A DNA stretch of 64,000 nt from Streptomyces sp. NBC_01669 (GTDB lineage Bacteria > Actinomycetota > Actinomycetes > Streptomycetales > Streptomycetaceae): the NCBI RefSeq assembly GCF_026339735.1, contig NZ_JAPEQG010000001.1:5890001-5954000 (forward strand), given 5' to 3'. A program made the position numbers and the translations under genes. The notes below the pieces were generated by a model. The model did no database searches. It had not been told where the DNA came from and saw nothing but the letters and a program-made list of their open reading frames with translations. Of the stretch, positions 7,815-16,105 are shown one piece after another. How positions within the stretch are numbered: the first letter of the stretch is position 1; each line of letters opens with the position of its first letter.

Positions 7815-10232
7815 TCATGTGAAGGCGCGCAACCGCAGGCTGTTCGTCACGACGAAGACCGATGAGAAGGCCATCGCCGCTCCGGCAATCATAGGGTTGA
7901 GCAGGCCAAATGCCGCAAGGGGTAGGGCGGCAACGTTGTAGCCAAATGCCCAGAAAAGGTTGCCCTTGATCGTGGTCAGGGTGCGTCGGGAGAGCCGGAT
8001 GGCATCGGCGGCCACCTTGAGATCTCCACGAACGAGGGTCAGATCGCTCGCCTCGATCGCGGCGTCCGTGCCGGTGCCCATGGCCAGCCCGAGGTCGGCG
8101 GTGGCGAGGGCCGCCGCGTCGTTGACACCGTCCCCGACCATCGCGACCGAACGTCCCTCCGCCCGGAGCCGCTCGATGACGTGCACCTTCTCCTCGGGGA
8201 GCACCTCGGCATAGACCTCGTCGATGCCGACGGCACGGGCGACGGCGTCCGCCACGGCCCGGTTGTCGCCGGTCAGCAGCACCGGCCTGAGACCGAGGGC
8301 GCGCAGCTCGGCAACGGCTGTCGCGCTGGAGTCCTTGATCGCGTCGGCGACCCCGAGAACGCCACGCGCCTCGCCGTCCCAGGCGACCGCGATGGACGTA
8401 CGTCCCTGGGCCGCCGCGTCCGCGAGGGCGCCGGACAGCGCCTCCGGGACGGTGATCCCGGCGTCGGTGAGCAGCTGGGGGCGTCCGACGAGCACCTGGT
8501 GCCCGTCGACGGTGCCGCGTACCCCGAGCCCCGGGACGTTGGTGAAGGTCTGGACGGCGGGGAGCGCGGCCCCGGTGCGTTCGGCGGCGCCGGTGGCGAC
8601 GGCCTGGGCGATCGGGTGCTCGGAGGCGTGCTCCAGGGCGCCGGCCAGCCGCAGCAGCTGCGCCGCGTCGGTGCCGGGCGCCGCGTGGACGTTCTGGAGG
8701 GCCATCCGGCCGGTGGTGACCGTGCCGGTCTTGTCCAGGACGATCGTGTCGATACGCCGGGTGGTCTCCAGGACCTCCGGGCCCTTGATCAGGATGCCGA
8801 GCTGCGCGCCGCGCCCCGTACCCACCATGAGCGCGGTGGGAGTGGCGAGGCCGAGCGCGCAGGGGCAGGCGATGATCAGTACGGCGACGGCGGCGGTGAA
8901 CGAGGCGGTCACGTCGTCCGTGAACAGCAGCCAGACGACCAGGGTGGCCAGCGCGAGCAGCAGGACGACCGGGACGAAGACCGCGGAGATCCGGTCGGCG
9001 AGGCGCTGCACCTCGGCCTTTCCGTTCTGGGCGTCCTCGACGAGCCTGGCCATCCGGGACAGCTGGGTATCGGCGCCGACCCGTGTCGCCTCGATGACGA
9101 GCCGGCCGCCCGCGTTGAGCGTGGCACCGGTGACGCAGTCCCCGACCCCGACCTCGACCGGCACGGACTCGCCGGTGAGCATCGACGCGTCCACCGCCGA
9201 GGTGCCCTCGACGACGGTGCCGTCGGTGGCGATCTTCTCGCCGGGACGGACCACGAAGTGGTCGCCGACGGTGAGCCGGGCGACAGGGATGCGCACTTCG
9301 GTGCCGTTCCTGAGGACGGAGACGTCCTTCGCGCCGAGGTGCATCAGCGCACGCAGCGCGGAACCGGCCTTCCGCTTGGACTTCGCCTCCAGATAGCGGC
9401 CCAGCAGGATGAAGGTGATGACCCCGGCGGCCACCTCCAGATAGATGGTGGAGGAGCCTTCCCCGAGCTCTCGGCTCCGCTCGAGCAGGGGAGACCCCAT
9501 TGCGCGTGAGACCGAGAAGTCGAAGCCGTGCCGCATCCCGGTCATGCCCGCGTCCCCGAAGAACAGCGCCCAGAGCGACCAGCCGAACGCGGCGAGCGTG
9601 CCGACGGAGACGAGGGTGTCCATGGTGGCCGCGCCGTGCCGAAGGTTGGTCCAGGTGGCGCGGTGGAAGGGCAGTCCGCCCCAGACGACCACGGGGGCGG
9701 CGAGGCTGAGGGAGAGCCACTGCCAGTTGTCGAACTGGAGGGACGGGACCATGGCCAGGAGCACGACGGGGGCGGCGAGGACGGCCGAGACGATCAGCCG
9801 CTGCCGCAGGGCGGCGAGAGCGTCGGCCGCGCCGCGCTCGGCTTCGGTTTCCTCCGGCGCGGTGTCGGTGTCCGCCGCGGCTTCGGTTTCCCGGGTCTGT
9901 CGGGTCCCTCCGGTCCGTTCGGCCTCGGCGCGGCTGGTGGCCTCGGGCGTCGAGGACGTTTCCGGGGGTGGCGTCGGTGCGGGCCGTTGTACCGGCTGTG
10001 CGGTGTATCCGGTCTTCTCGACCGTGGCGATCAGGTCGGCCAGCCGGGTCCCGGCACCGAACGCGACGCGCGCCTTCTCTGTCGCGTAGTTCACGGACGC
10101 GGTGACGCCGTCCATCCGGTTGAGCTTCTTCTCGACGCGGGCCGCGCACGAGGCGCAGGTCATCCCGCCGATCGTGAGTTCCGCTTCCGAACTCACGACT
10201 GCCGGGGCTTCGGCCTCTGTAGCGCTGTGCAT
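7815..10232 (-). CDS. copA: Copper-translocating P1B-type ATPase
   Basis: An 805-residue copper-exporting ATPase. It starts at ATG 10232 (MHSATEAEAP). An N-terminal metal-binding domain carries GMTCASC near residue 35. The transmembrane CPC motif appears in IACPCALGLATPTA, the phosphorylation site in DKTGT, and the hinge as GDGVNDAAAL. It should pump Cu(I) out across the membrane. It lies 134 nt downstream of the small copper chaperone gene and shares its CsoR-type promoter. An oddity: about 15 residues starting at Met245 (MGSPLLERSRELGEG) sit between a membrane segment and the conserved STIYLEVAAG segment. They are encoded by a dispersed repeat (see 9458-9500). The frame remains open, so the enzyme may still work. 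Confidence 0.95.
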   Translation of the reverse strand: MHSATEAEAPAVVSSEAELTIGGMTCASCAARVEKKLNRMDGVTASVNYATEKARVAFGAGTRLADLIATVEKTGYTAQPVQRPAPTPPPETSSTPEATSRAEAERTGGTRQTRETEAAADTDTAPEETEAERGAADALAALRQRLIVSAVLAAPVVLLAMVPSLQFDNWQWLSLSLAAPVVVWGGLPFHRATWTNLRHGAATMDTLVSVGTLAAFGWSLWALFFGDAGMTGMRHGFDFSVSRAMGSPLLERSRELGEGSSTIYLEVAAGVITFILLGRYLEAKSKRKAGSALRALMHLGAKDVSVLRNGTEVRIPVARLTVGDHFVVRPGEKIATDGTVVEGTSAVDASMLTGESVPVEVGVGDCVTGATLNAGGRLVIEATRVGADTQLSRMARLVEDAQNGKAEVQRLADRISAVFVPVVLLLALATLVVWLLFTDDVTASFTAAVAVLIIACPCALGLATPTALMVGTGRGAQLGILIKGPEVLETTRRIDTIVLDKTGTVTTGRMALQNVHAAPGTDAAQLLRLAGALEHASEHPIAQAVATGAAERTGAALPAVQTFTNVPGLGVRGTVDGHQVLVGRPQLLTDAGITVPEALSGALADAAAQGRTSIAVAWDGEARGVLGVADAIKDSSATAVAELRALGLRPVLLTGDNRAVADAVARAVGIDEVYAEVLPEEKVHVIERLRAEGRSVAMVGDGVNDAAALATADLGLAMGTGTDAAIEASDLTLVRGDLKVAADAIRLSRRTLTTIKGNLFWAFGYNVAALPLAAFGLLNPMIAGAAMAFSSVFVVTNSLRLRAFT
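9458..9500 (-). repeat. Dispersed 43-nt repeat, copy inside copA
   Basis: These 43 nt match a segment at 61508-61550 with only three differences, in the same orientation on the given strand. The core is an imperfect inverted repeat (CCCCGAGCTC against CTCGAGCAGGGG). Read on the coding strand of copA it starts with an ATG codon and encodes MGSPLLERSRELGEG, in frame. From memory this sequence type recurs in Streptomyces intergenic DNA; that is not verified here. Confidence 0.8.
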
Positions 10233-10366
10233 GTCCGAACTCCTGAAATGCCGACCGGGCCGTGTCCCACCAGTATCTGCTGGTCGGTCCGGCCCGGCGG
10301 TGCAAGGGGTGGTGCAGGTGATGCTGACGGTGCGGGGTCTTGGGGGTGTCCGGGTGGGGACGGCGT

Positions 10367-10675
10367 TCAGGCCTGACCGGCGAGCTCGTATCCCGCCTCG
10401 TCGACCGCGGCGCGGACGGCGTCCTCGGAGAGCGGCGCCTCGGAGACGACGGTCACCTGCCCGGTGGAGGCCACGGCCTTCACCGAGGTGACGCCTTCGA
10501 TGCCGGAGATCTCCTCGGAGACGGCGCCCTCGCAGTGCCCGCAGGTCATGCCCGTCACCTGGTAGACGGTGGTGACCGCGCCCGCCGGTGCTTCGCTCTC
10601 CGCACCGTCGTGGCAGGAGCCACCGGGCGAGCAGCAGGAGCCGGTGGCCTGGGGGAGCTGGGTCTCGGTGGTCAT
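10367..10675 (-). CDS. copZ: Copper chaperone with Cys-rich leader (CopZ-like)
   Basis: A 102-residue cytosolic heavy-metal-associated protein. The HMA domain covers about residues 34-102, with the metal-binding loop GMTCGHC at residues 42-48 and the usual beta-alpha-beta-beta-alpha-beta pattern. An extra N-terminal segment contains CC and SCHDG (Cys14, Cys15, Cys21), which is longer than a standard 68-70-residue CopZ and may add metal-binding capacity. It is the first gene of the operon with copA and is expected to deliver Cu(I) to it. The CsoR-like palindrome lies about 95 nt upstream. Confidence 0.9.
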   Translation of the reverse strand: MTTETQLPQATGSCCSPGGSCHDGAESEAPAGAVTTVYQVTGMTCGHCEGAVSEEISGIEGVTSVKAVASTGQVTVVSEAPLSEDAVRAAVDEAGYELAGQA

Positions 10676-10768
10676 GGTGTTCTCCTCTTCGACGCGTACA
10701 GCTGACAGCTGCAGTGTGGCGCCAGGGAGCCCCGGGAAGGCCGGTGCGCCCCAACAGGTAGCAACTCT

Positions 10769-10785
10769 ATACCCCTAGGGGGTAT
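10769..10785 (-). promoter_or_regulatory. CsoR-type copper operator
   Basis: ATACCCCTAGGGGGTAT is a near-perfect palindrome with the CCCC/GGGG signature of CsoR operators known from mycobacteria and Streptomyces. It lies upstream of copZ-copA. CsoR itself is not encoded in this window. By family knowledge, apo-CsoR represses and Cu(I) releases the repressor. Confidence 0.8.
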
Positions 10786-10817
10786 GAACGCGAGAGGGGG
10801 TGATGTCGCTTCGCGCG

Positions 10818-11603
10818 CTATCGGCCATTCGGCGGATCGGTGGCCGGGGCGGCCGAGGGGGCCCGGAGGGCCCGGTCGCCGACCAGCGGCTCCAGATAGC
10901 GGAGGAGTACGGTCTTCAACTCCTTGATGTATGCCTCCCGCTCCTTGCCCTCGTGAGCCATGATCACGTCGAGTCCCGCCTTGAAGACGATGAAGATCAT
11001 GGTGGCGATGCGGGTGATCTCGGCGGGCGGCGTGTCCGGGAGGTACCCACCGAGGATGGCCTCGACCCGGGAGAGCATCGTCGTGTGCAGGGTGTCGTGC
11101 TCGCGGATGATCACGCCGGGGATCTCGGAGCCGTGCATCAGGACGGTGAAGGCCGGATTCTCGCAGTTGAACGTGATCAGCGGGTCGAGGGTGGCGTCCA
11201 GCATCCGGTCGAGGGGGAGTGCCAGATTGTCCGGCAGGAAGGCCGCTCCGTACGTCTCGCGCCAGCGCCCCAGCAGCTGGTCGCCGAGTTCGACGGCGAT
11301 GGCCTCCTTGTTCGGGAAGAACTGGTAGAGCGTGCCCGGCGAGACGCCGGCCTCGCGGGCGATGGCGTTGGTGCTCGCGGCGGTGTAGCCGGTCGCGCAG
11401 AAGACGCTGGCGGCCGCTTTGAGGAGCTGAGCGATGCGGGCTTCGCCGCGGGCCTGGCGGCGGCGCGGCCGGCCGGCGGCGGTGCCCGCACCCCCGGCGG
11501 CGCGTGCGTCCTTGGTGGCGCCCTTCCCCTCGGTGGCGCCCGCGTCCCCGGTGGTGCCCTTCCCTCCGGCGGCTCCGGCGGCTCCGGATCTGGCCTCCGA
11601 CAC
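10818..11603 (-). CDS. TetR-family regulator, divergent from an MMPL exporter
   Basis: A 261-residue TetR-type repressor. The first 45 residues are a low-complexity Ala/Gly/Thr/Lys stretch with repeated GATEGKGATKD-like units and a GRPRRRQARGEAR basic arm. The HTH follows (about residues 53-100: IAQLLKAAASVF, TNAIAREAGVSPGTLYQFFPNKEA). The rest is a helical ligand/dimer domain with FNCENPAFTVLMHG near residue 143. It is divergent from an MMPL transporter gene over a 157-nt spacer containing palindromes, so self-repression plus control of the exporter is the likely role. The ligand is unknown. Confidence 0.88.
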   Translation of the reverse strand: MSEARSGAAGAAGGKGTTGDAGATEGKGATKDARAAGGAGTAAGRPRRRQARGEARIAQLLKAAASVFCATGYTAASTNAIAREAGVSPGTLYQFFPNKEAIAVELGDQLLGRWRETYGAAFLPDNLALPLDRMLDATLDPLITFNCENPAFTVLMHGSEIPGVIIREHDTLHTTMLSRVEAILGGYLPDTPPAEITRIATMIFIVFKAGLDVIMAHEGKEREAYIKELKTVLLRYLEPLVGDRALRAPSAAPATDPPNGR

Positions 11604-11625
11604 GGTAATCCCCAGCTTTCCTCAC

Positions 11626-11686
11626 GCGTTTGACAAACGCGAGTGGGCGCTCGCATTCTTGTGGAACGCGAGCGATGACTCGTGTT
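11626..11686. promoter_or_regulatory. Candidate TetR operators in the tetR/mmpL spacer
   Basis: Two inverted repeats lie between the divergent genes. One is the perfect 15-nt palindrome GCGTTTGACAAACGC (11626-11640). The other is AACGCGAG/CTCGTGTT (11665-11672 and 11679-11686) with one mismatch and a 6-nt spacer. Their position suits control of both genes by the TetR protein. Binding is inferred. Confidence 0.55.
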
Positions 11687-11760
11687 TGCCAGTGTATGTG
11701 GCAACGAGTGACCCATGCTGCCCTGTGCCGCCCGGGTCTGGGGGAAGGGGACATCGCACC

Positions 11761-13989
11761 ATGCCTCAAGTCAACCGCTCGGAGCGCCTGGGGGGCTGGA
11801 CCCGGTTCGTCACCGCGCGGCCGCGGCTCGCGCTGCTGGCGGCCCTGGTGATCACGGCGCTCGCGGTGTTCGCGGGCAGCGGCGTCGCCGACCGGATGGG
11901 CAGCGGTGGCTGGGAGGCCCCCGATGCCGAGTCCACCTATACGACCAAGGCGCTGGAGCGCGAGTTTCCCGCGTCCCAGCCCAACCTTCTGCTGCTGGTC
12001 GACAGCGGCAGCTCTTCTGTCGACGACCCTGCGGTGGCCGCCGAGGCCGCACGGCTCACCGAGAAGCTGGCTGCGGAGAAGGACATCACGGGCGTCGGTT
12101 CGTACTGGCAGAGCAAGTCGCCCGGGCTCCGCGCCAAGGACGGGCGGGAGGCATTGATCGCGGCCAGGATCGAGGGCCACGACAAGGCGGTGGGCGAGGT
12201 CCTGGACCGGATAGCCCCCACCTACCGAGGGACGCACGGCCCGGTGAAGGTCTCGGTCGGCGGCCCCGTCGCCGTACGGCACGAGATGCAGACGATCATT
12301 CAGGAGGACCTGCTGCGGGCCGAGATGATCGCCCTTCCGGTCACTCTGGTGCTGCTGGTCATGGTCTTCGGCAGCGCGATCGCGGCCCTGCTGCCGCTCG
12401 GCGTCGGCATCGTCGCGATCCTGGGGACCAACGCCGTACTGCGGGGCATCACCGAATTCACCGACGTCTCGGTCTTCGCCCAGAACCTCACCACGGCCCT
12501 CGGTCTCGGGCTCGCCATCGACTACGCCCTGTTCATCGTGCGTCGGTTCCGCGAGGAGCTCGCGGCGGGAGCGGACACCCGGGCGGCGGTGGGCACGACG
12601 CTGCGCACCGCGGGGCGCACGGTGCTGTTCTCCGCGCTGACCGTGGCGGTCTCGCTGGCCGCGATGCTGGTCTTCCCGCAGTACTTCCTGCGCTCGTTCG
12701 CCTATGCGGGGATCGCCGTGGTTCTGCTGGCGGCCGCTGCCGCGCTGATCCTGCTGCCGGCCGCGCTGATGCTTCTCGGTCCTCGGGTCAACTCCCTGGA
12801 CCTGCGCCGACTGCTGCGCCGCCGGGGGAGCGAGGCGCACCACGATCCGGACACGTCGGGCAGGGGATGGGGGCGGTTCGCGACCCTGGTGATGCGCCGG
12901 GCGCCGGTCTTCGCCGTCCTCACCACGGTGGGCCTGGTCCTGCTCGGACTGCCGTTCCTCGGGGTGAAGTTCGGTACGGCGGACGACCGCCAGCTGCCCG
13001 CGGGTGCCGAGTCGCATGTCGTCCAGCAGCACATACGGGACGGTTTCCCCGGCAGCCCCGGCGGCGGCCTCGAAGTCCTCGCGGAAGGCAGCGCGACGCC
13101 CGCCCAGTACGCCGACTACCGGAACAGGATCACTGCGCTCCCCGGCGTCCTCCGAGTCGACGGACCGGTGACGGAGGGGCGGTCCGCATACTTCAGCGTG
13201 CTGCCCAAGGGGGAGGCCGTGGGGGAGGAGTCCCAGCAGCTCGTACGCGAGCTCCGGGCCCAGCCCGCGCCGTTCGACACCTCGGTGACGGGCACGGCTG
13301 CGGTCCTCGTCGACTCCAAGGACGCCATCGCGGACCGGCTGCCGTGGGCGGTGGGCATCATCGTCCTCGTGACGCTGCTGCTGGTCTTCCTGCTCACCGG
13401 CAGCGTGCTCATCCCGCTCCAGGCAGTGGTGCTCAACGCTCTGAGCCTTACAGCGATGTTCGGAGCGGTCGTCTGGGTCTTCCAGGACGGGCATCTGTCC
13501 GGACTGCTCTCCTTCACCAGTACAGGGGACATCGAGACGACCTTGCCCGTACTGATGTTCTGCGTCGCCTTCGGACTCTCCATGGACTACGGGGTGTTCC
13601 TGCTCTCCCGGATCAAGGAGGAGTACGACCGCACCGGAGACCACGAGCATTCGGTGACCTTCGGGCTGAGGCACACCGGCGGACTGATCACTGCGGCGGC
13701 CGTGATCCTCGCGGTGGTGATGGTCGCCATCGGTACGTCGCGGGTGACCAACACGAAGATGCTGGGCCTCGGTATCGCGCTCGCCGTGCTGATGGACGCC
13801 ATGGTGGTGCGGAGCCTGCTGGTGCCGTCGGTGATGAAGCTGATGGGCCGGGTGACCTGGTGGGCACCCGCACCGCTGCGGGCCTTCCACCAGAGGTTCG
13901 GGCTGAGCGAAGGGGGGCCCGCATCGGTCCTCGCCGAGGACATGTCCGCGGCCGCTCCCGATCGGGACAAGATCAGCACCGGGGCGTAG
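11761..13989 (+). CDS. MMPL-family RND transporter
   Basis: A 742-residue membrane exporter. ATG 11761 gives MPQVNRSERLGGWTRFV, then a first membrane helix, an extracytoplasmic porter domain (about 45-190), a block of five helices, a second porter domain (about 400-540) and a final membrane block ending near residue 710. Hallmarks are the paired GLAIDYALFIVRRFREE and GLSMDYGVFLLSRIKEEYD motifs at the helix ends of each half, carrying the acidic proton-relay residues. MMPL proteins move lipids, siderophores or drugs. The divergent TetR gene suggests induction by a substrate or toxic compound. An upstream in-frame extension through the spacer is rejected. Confidence 0.92.
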   Translation: MPQVNRSERLGGWTRFVTARPRLALLAALVITALAVFAGSGVADRMGSGGWEAPDAESTYTTKALEREFPASQPNLLLLVDSGSSSVDDPAVAAEAARLTEKLAAEKDITGVGSYWQSKSPGLRAKDGREALIAARIEGHDKAVGEVLDRIAPTYRGTHGPVKVSVGGPVAVRHEMQTIIQEDLLRAEMIALPVTLVLLVMVFGSAIAALLPLGVGIVAILGTNAVLRGITEFTDVSVFAQNLTTALGLGLAIDYALFIVRRFREELAAGADTRAAVGTTLRTAGRTVLFSALTVAVSLAAMLVFPQYFLRSFAYAGIAVVLLAAAAALILLPAALMLLGPRVNSLDLRRLLRRRGSEAHHDPDTSGRGWGRFATLVMRRAPVFAVLTTVGLVLLGLPFLGVKFGTADDRQLPAGAESHVVQQHIRDGFPGSPGGGLEVLAEGSATPAQYADYRNRITALPGVLRVDGPVTEGRSAYFSVLPKGEAVGEESQQLVRELRAQPAPFDTSVTGTAAVLVDSKDAIADRLPWAVGIIVLVTLLLVFLLTGSVLIPLQAVVLNALSLTAMFGAVVWVFQDGHLSGLLSFTSTGDIETTLPVLMFCVAFGLSMDYGVFLLSRIKEEYDRTGDHEHSVTFGLRHTGGLITAAAVILAVVMVAIGTSRVTNTKMLGLGIALAVLMDAMVVRSLLVPSVMKLMGRVTWWAPAPLRAFHQRFGLSEGGPASVLAEDMSAAAPDRDKISTGA

Positions 13990-14065
13990 ATTCGACGGTC
14001 CGACGAGTGCTTCGACGGACAGCACGGGTGCGGTCCGGCCGGCGGGCGGAACGAAGGGCGGGCTG

Positions 14066-15112
14066 ATGAGGGCAGTGGTGTTCGAGGAGTTCGGGCAGGA
14101 CGCCGGGGTGCAGGATGTACCGGATCCGGTCCCCTCCGAGCAGGGCGTCGTGGTTCGAGTCGAGGCGACCGGGCTGTGCCGCAGCGACTGGCACGGCTGG
14201 ATGGGCCACGACCCGGACATCACCCTGCCGCATGTGCCGGGCCACGAACTCGCCGGTGTGGTCGAGGAGGTGGGACGGGGCGTTGTCAACTGGCGGCCCG
14301 GCGACCGGGTCACCGTGCCCTTCGTCTGCGCCTGCGGGCGCTGCCCCGCCTGTGCGGCCGGTGCCCAGCAGGTCTGTGAGCGGCAGACCCAGCCGGGCTT
14401 CACCCACTGGGGCTCGTTCGCCCAGTACGTGGCTCTGGAACAGGCCGACGTCAATCTGGTCGCCGTGCCGGAGGGGTTGTCGTTCGCCACGGCAGCCGGT
14501 CTGGGGTGCAGGTTCGCCACGGCTTTCCGGGCCGTCGTCGGTCAGGGGCGGGTGGCGCCGGGCGAGTGGGTCGCGGTGCACGGATGCGGCGGGGTCGGAC
14601 TGTCCGCCGTCATGATCGCGGTGGCGTGCGGGGCACGGGTGGTCGCGGTCGACGTCTCGGCTCGCGCGCTCGAACTCGCCCGGTCGTTCGGGGCGGCGGC
14701 GTGCGTGGACGCGTCCGCGCACCCGGGCGGGGCGGACGAAGCAGTGCGCGAACTGACCGGAGGCGGAGCGCATCTGTCACTCGACGCGCTGGGTTCGCCG
14801 GTCACCTGTGCCGCCTCGGTCCGCAGCCTGCGGTGGCAGGGGCGCCATGTCCAGGTGGGACTGCTGCCCACGGTGGCCGGTGACCCCGTTGTCCCCATGG
14901 CGCGGGTGATCGGTCAAGAACTGGAGATCCTCGGCAGCCACGGAATGGCCGCGCACGACTACCCGCCGATGATGGACATGGTGCGGGCCGGCACCCTGCG
15001 CCCCGACCTGCTGGTGACGTCCACCATCCCGCTGGACGCGGCACCGGCGGCACTCGCCGCGATGGGGAAGACGCCAGGGGCAGGAGTGACGATCATCGAC
15101 CCCATGAAGTAG
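14066..15112 (+). CDS. Zinc-dependent alcohol dehydrogenase (MDR family)
   Basis: A 348-residue medium-chain dehydrogenase. Catalytic zinc ligands are visible at Cys38 (GLCRSDWHGW) and His60-Glu61 (PGHELAG). The structural zinc site is Cys90, Cys93, Cys96 and Cys104. The Rossmann fold carries VHGCGGVGLSAV near residue 175. It should oxidise a primary or secondary alcohol or reduce an aldehyde with NAD(P). ATG 14066 follows GGGCGGGCTG and is 76 nt after the MMPL stop on the same strand. No pathway partner is adjacent, so the substrate is open. Confidence 0.9.
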   Translation: MRAVVFEEFGQDAGVQDVPDPVPSEQGVVVRVEATGLCRSDWHGWMGHDPDITLPHVPGHELAGVVEEVGRGVVNWRPGDRVTVPFVCACGRCPACAAGAQQVCERQTQPGFTHWGSFAQYVALEQADVNLVAVPEGLSFATAAGLGCRFATAFRAVVGQGRVAPGEWVAVHGCGGVGLSAVMIAVACGARVVAVDVSARALELARSFGAAACVDASAHPGGADEAVRELTGGGAHLSLDALGSPVTCAASVRSLRWQGRHVQVGLLPTVAGDPVVPMARVIGQELEILGSHGMAAHDYPPMMDMVRAGTLRPDLLVTSTIPLDAAPAALAAMGKTPGAGVTIIDPMK

Positions 15113-15154
15113 CCCGGCCGAGGACCGGGCGCCACGGGAACCAGGCACGGACGG

Positions 15155-15198
15155 AGGCCCCGTGCGGCGCCGGGTGGGACGGTCGCCGTACGGGGCCT
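15155..15198. terminator. Bidirectional hairpin between convergent adh and HTH genes
   Basis: AGGCCCCGT and ACGGGGCCT pair, and the stem extends inward with CGGCG/CGCCG. A smaller GCCCGG/CCGGGC hairpin (15112-15130) overlaps the adh stop. The arrangement suits convergent genes. Confidence 0.6.
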
Positions 15199-15226
15199 GG
15201 AATGGACGGAGGAAGGGGAGAGGGCG

Positions 15227-15424
15227 TCAGTCCTTGCGGCCCCGGTTGCTCGGGCGGGCAGCGATCCAGGCGCGGACGGTGTCCGCGTACCAGTAGGGCT
15301 TACCACTCTCCACATGGTCGGGTGCGGGAAGGAGACCGTGCTTGCGGTACGAGCGAACGGTTTCCGGCTGTACCCGGATGTGCGCGGCAATGTCCTTGTA
15401 GGACCAGAGCCTTCTGTCCGTCAT
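15227..15424 (-). CDS. Small MerR/AlpA-like helix-turn-helix protein
   Basis: A 65-residue DNA-binding protein starting at ATG 15424 (MTDRRLWSYKDIAAHI). The winged-HTH-like pattern (WSYKDIAAHIRVQPETVRSYRKHGLLPAPD, in two helices) resembles excisionase/MerR-type small regulators. It ends in a basic tail (RPSNRGRKD). A longer reading that starts upstream at 15835 is a shadow of the peptidoglycan-binding gene. It lies alone with an AT-richer upstream spacer. Its targets are unknown. Such small chromosomal HTH proteins are common in Streptomyces and not necessarily phage derived. Confidence 0.75.
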   Translation of the reverse strand: MTDRRLWSYKDIAAHIRVQPETVRSYRKHGLLPAPDHVESGKPYWYADTVRAWIAARPSNRGRKD

Positions 15425-15556
15425 AAGTGACACCTCTCTGTGCCGCGGCGGCAGCCGGGGGCTGTCGGGGGCACTGCGGCACGGACGCTGACGATCACTC
15501 AGCCTGTGTCCGGTGAACGACACGGAGTGACGAGCGGCGAGGGGCTGTCGAGCGCC

Positions 15557-15613
15557 TGTGACGGAAGATCCGCGTAACGCAGACATGTGTGACGAGGGGG
15601 TGATATCTGTGAC
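15557..15613. promoter_or_regulatory. Three TGTGAC repeats in a promoter spacer
   Basis: TGTGAC occurs at 15557, 15588 and 15608, all in the same orientation, in the spacer between the small HTH gene and the peptidoglycan-binding gene. Spacings are 31 and 20 nt (about 3 and 2 turns). They may be binding sites for a regulator. The regulator is unknown. Confidence 0.35.
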
Positions 15614-15641
15614 AGAAGGCGTGCATGTGGGCCGGAGGCGG

Positions 15642-16019
15642 CTATGCGTGCCAGAGTGCGGACCAGGTCTGCGGACCGACCAGGCCGTCCGGGACGAGTG
15701 GCGGGTGGTCCGCCTGGAAACGCAGAACAGCGGCGAGGGTCGTCGTCCCGAAGGTGCCGTCGACGGCGCTCCACGGCAGATAGCGGCGGTTGGCCAGAAG
15801 GCACTGCACCTCGGAGACCCGTTCGCCCTGTTCACCGAAGAAGGTCAGCTGGTTGCCGTCGTAGAACACGCAGGCCGCGCCGGGCGAGAGGAGCGACTGC
15901 TCCGGGGCGCGCCCGGCGGCCGAGGCGCCGGGCGCGGCGGTGAGGGTGGCGGCCAGGGCGAGTGCGGCCAGGGCTGAGGCCCCAGCCGTCCTGGCGGAGA
16001 GAGACATCTTGCGGATCAC
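15642..16019 (-). CDS. Secreted peptidoglycan-binding domain protein
   Basis: A 125-residue exported protein. The Sec signal has a basic start (MIRKMSLSART) and a hydrophobic core ending near APGASA (about residue 35). The remainder is a single PG_binding_1-type domain: EVQCLLANRRYLPWSAVDGTFG, then TTLAAVLRFQADHPPLV and GLVGPQTWSALW. The fold binds cell-wall peptides in many amidases, but no catalytic domain is present. It probably acts in the cell wall or as a modulator of a hydrolase. Confidence 0.88.
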   Translation of the reverse strand: MIRKMSLSARTAGASALAALALAATLTAAPGASAAGRAPEQSLLSPGAACVFYDGNQLTFFGEQGERVSEVQCLLANRRYLPWSAVDGTFGTTTLAAVLRFQADHPPLVPDGLVGPQTWSALWHA

Positions 16020-16105
16020 GGTGAGTTGCTCCTCGTGCGGTCACGGGGTGCGGAAGGGACCGCACCCGCTTCTCTCCGAGCACAACACCGCACGCCGCCC
16101 GGACG

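Noticed and set aside
10672..14520. A 1282-codon open frame on the minus strand across tetR and mmpL
   Set aside because: It lies opposite the MMPL gene, is highly biased to Arg/Gly/His/Asp and has no domain. It is a high-GC antisense shadow.
15227..15424. The small HTH protein as a phage excisionase
   Set aside because: No integrase or attachment site lies near it; similar lone HTH genes are common in Streptomyces chromosomes.
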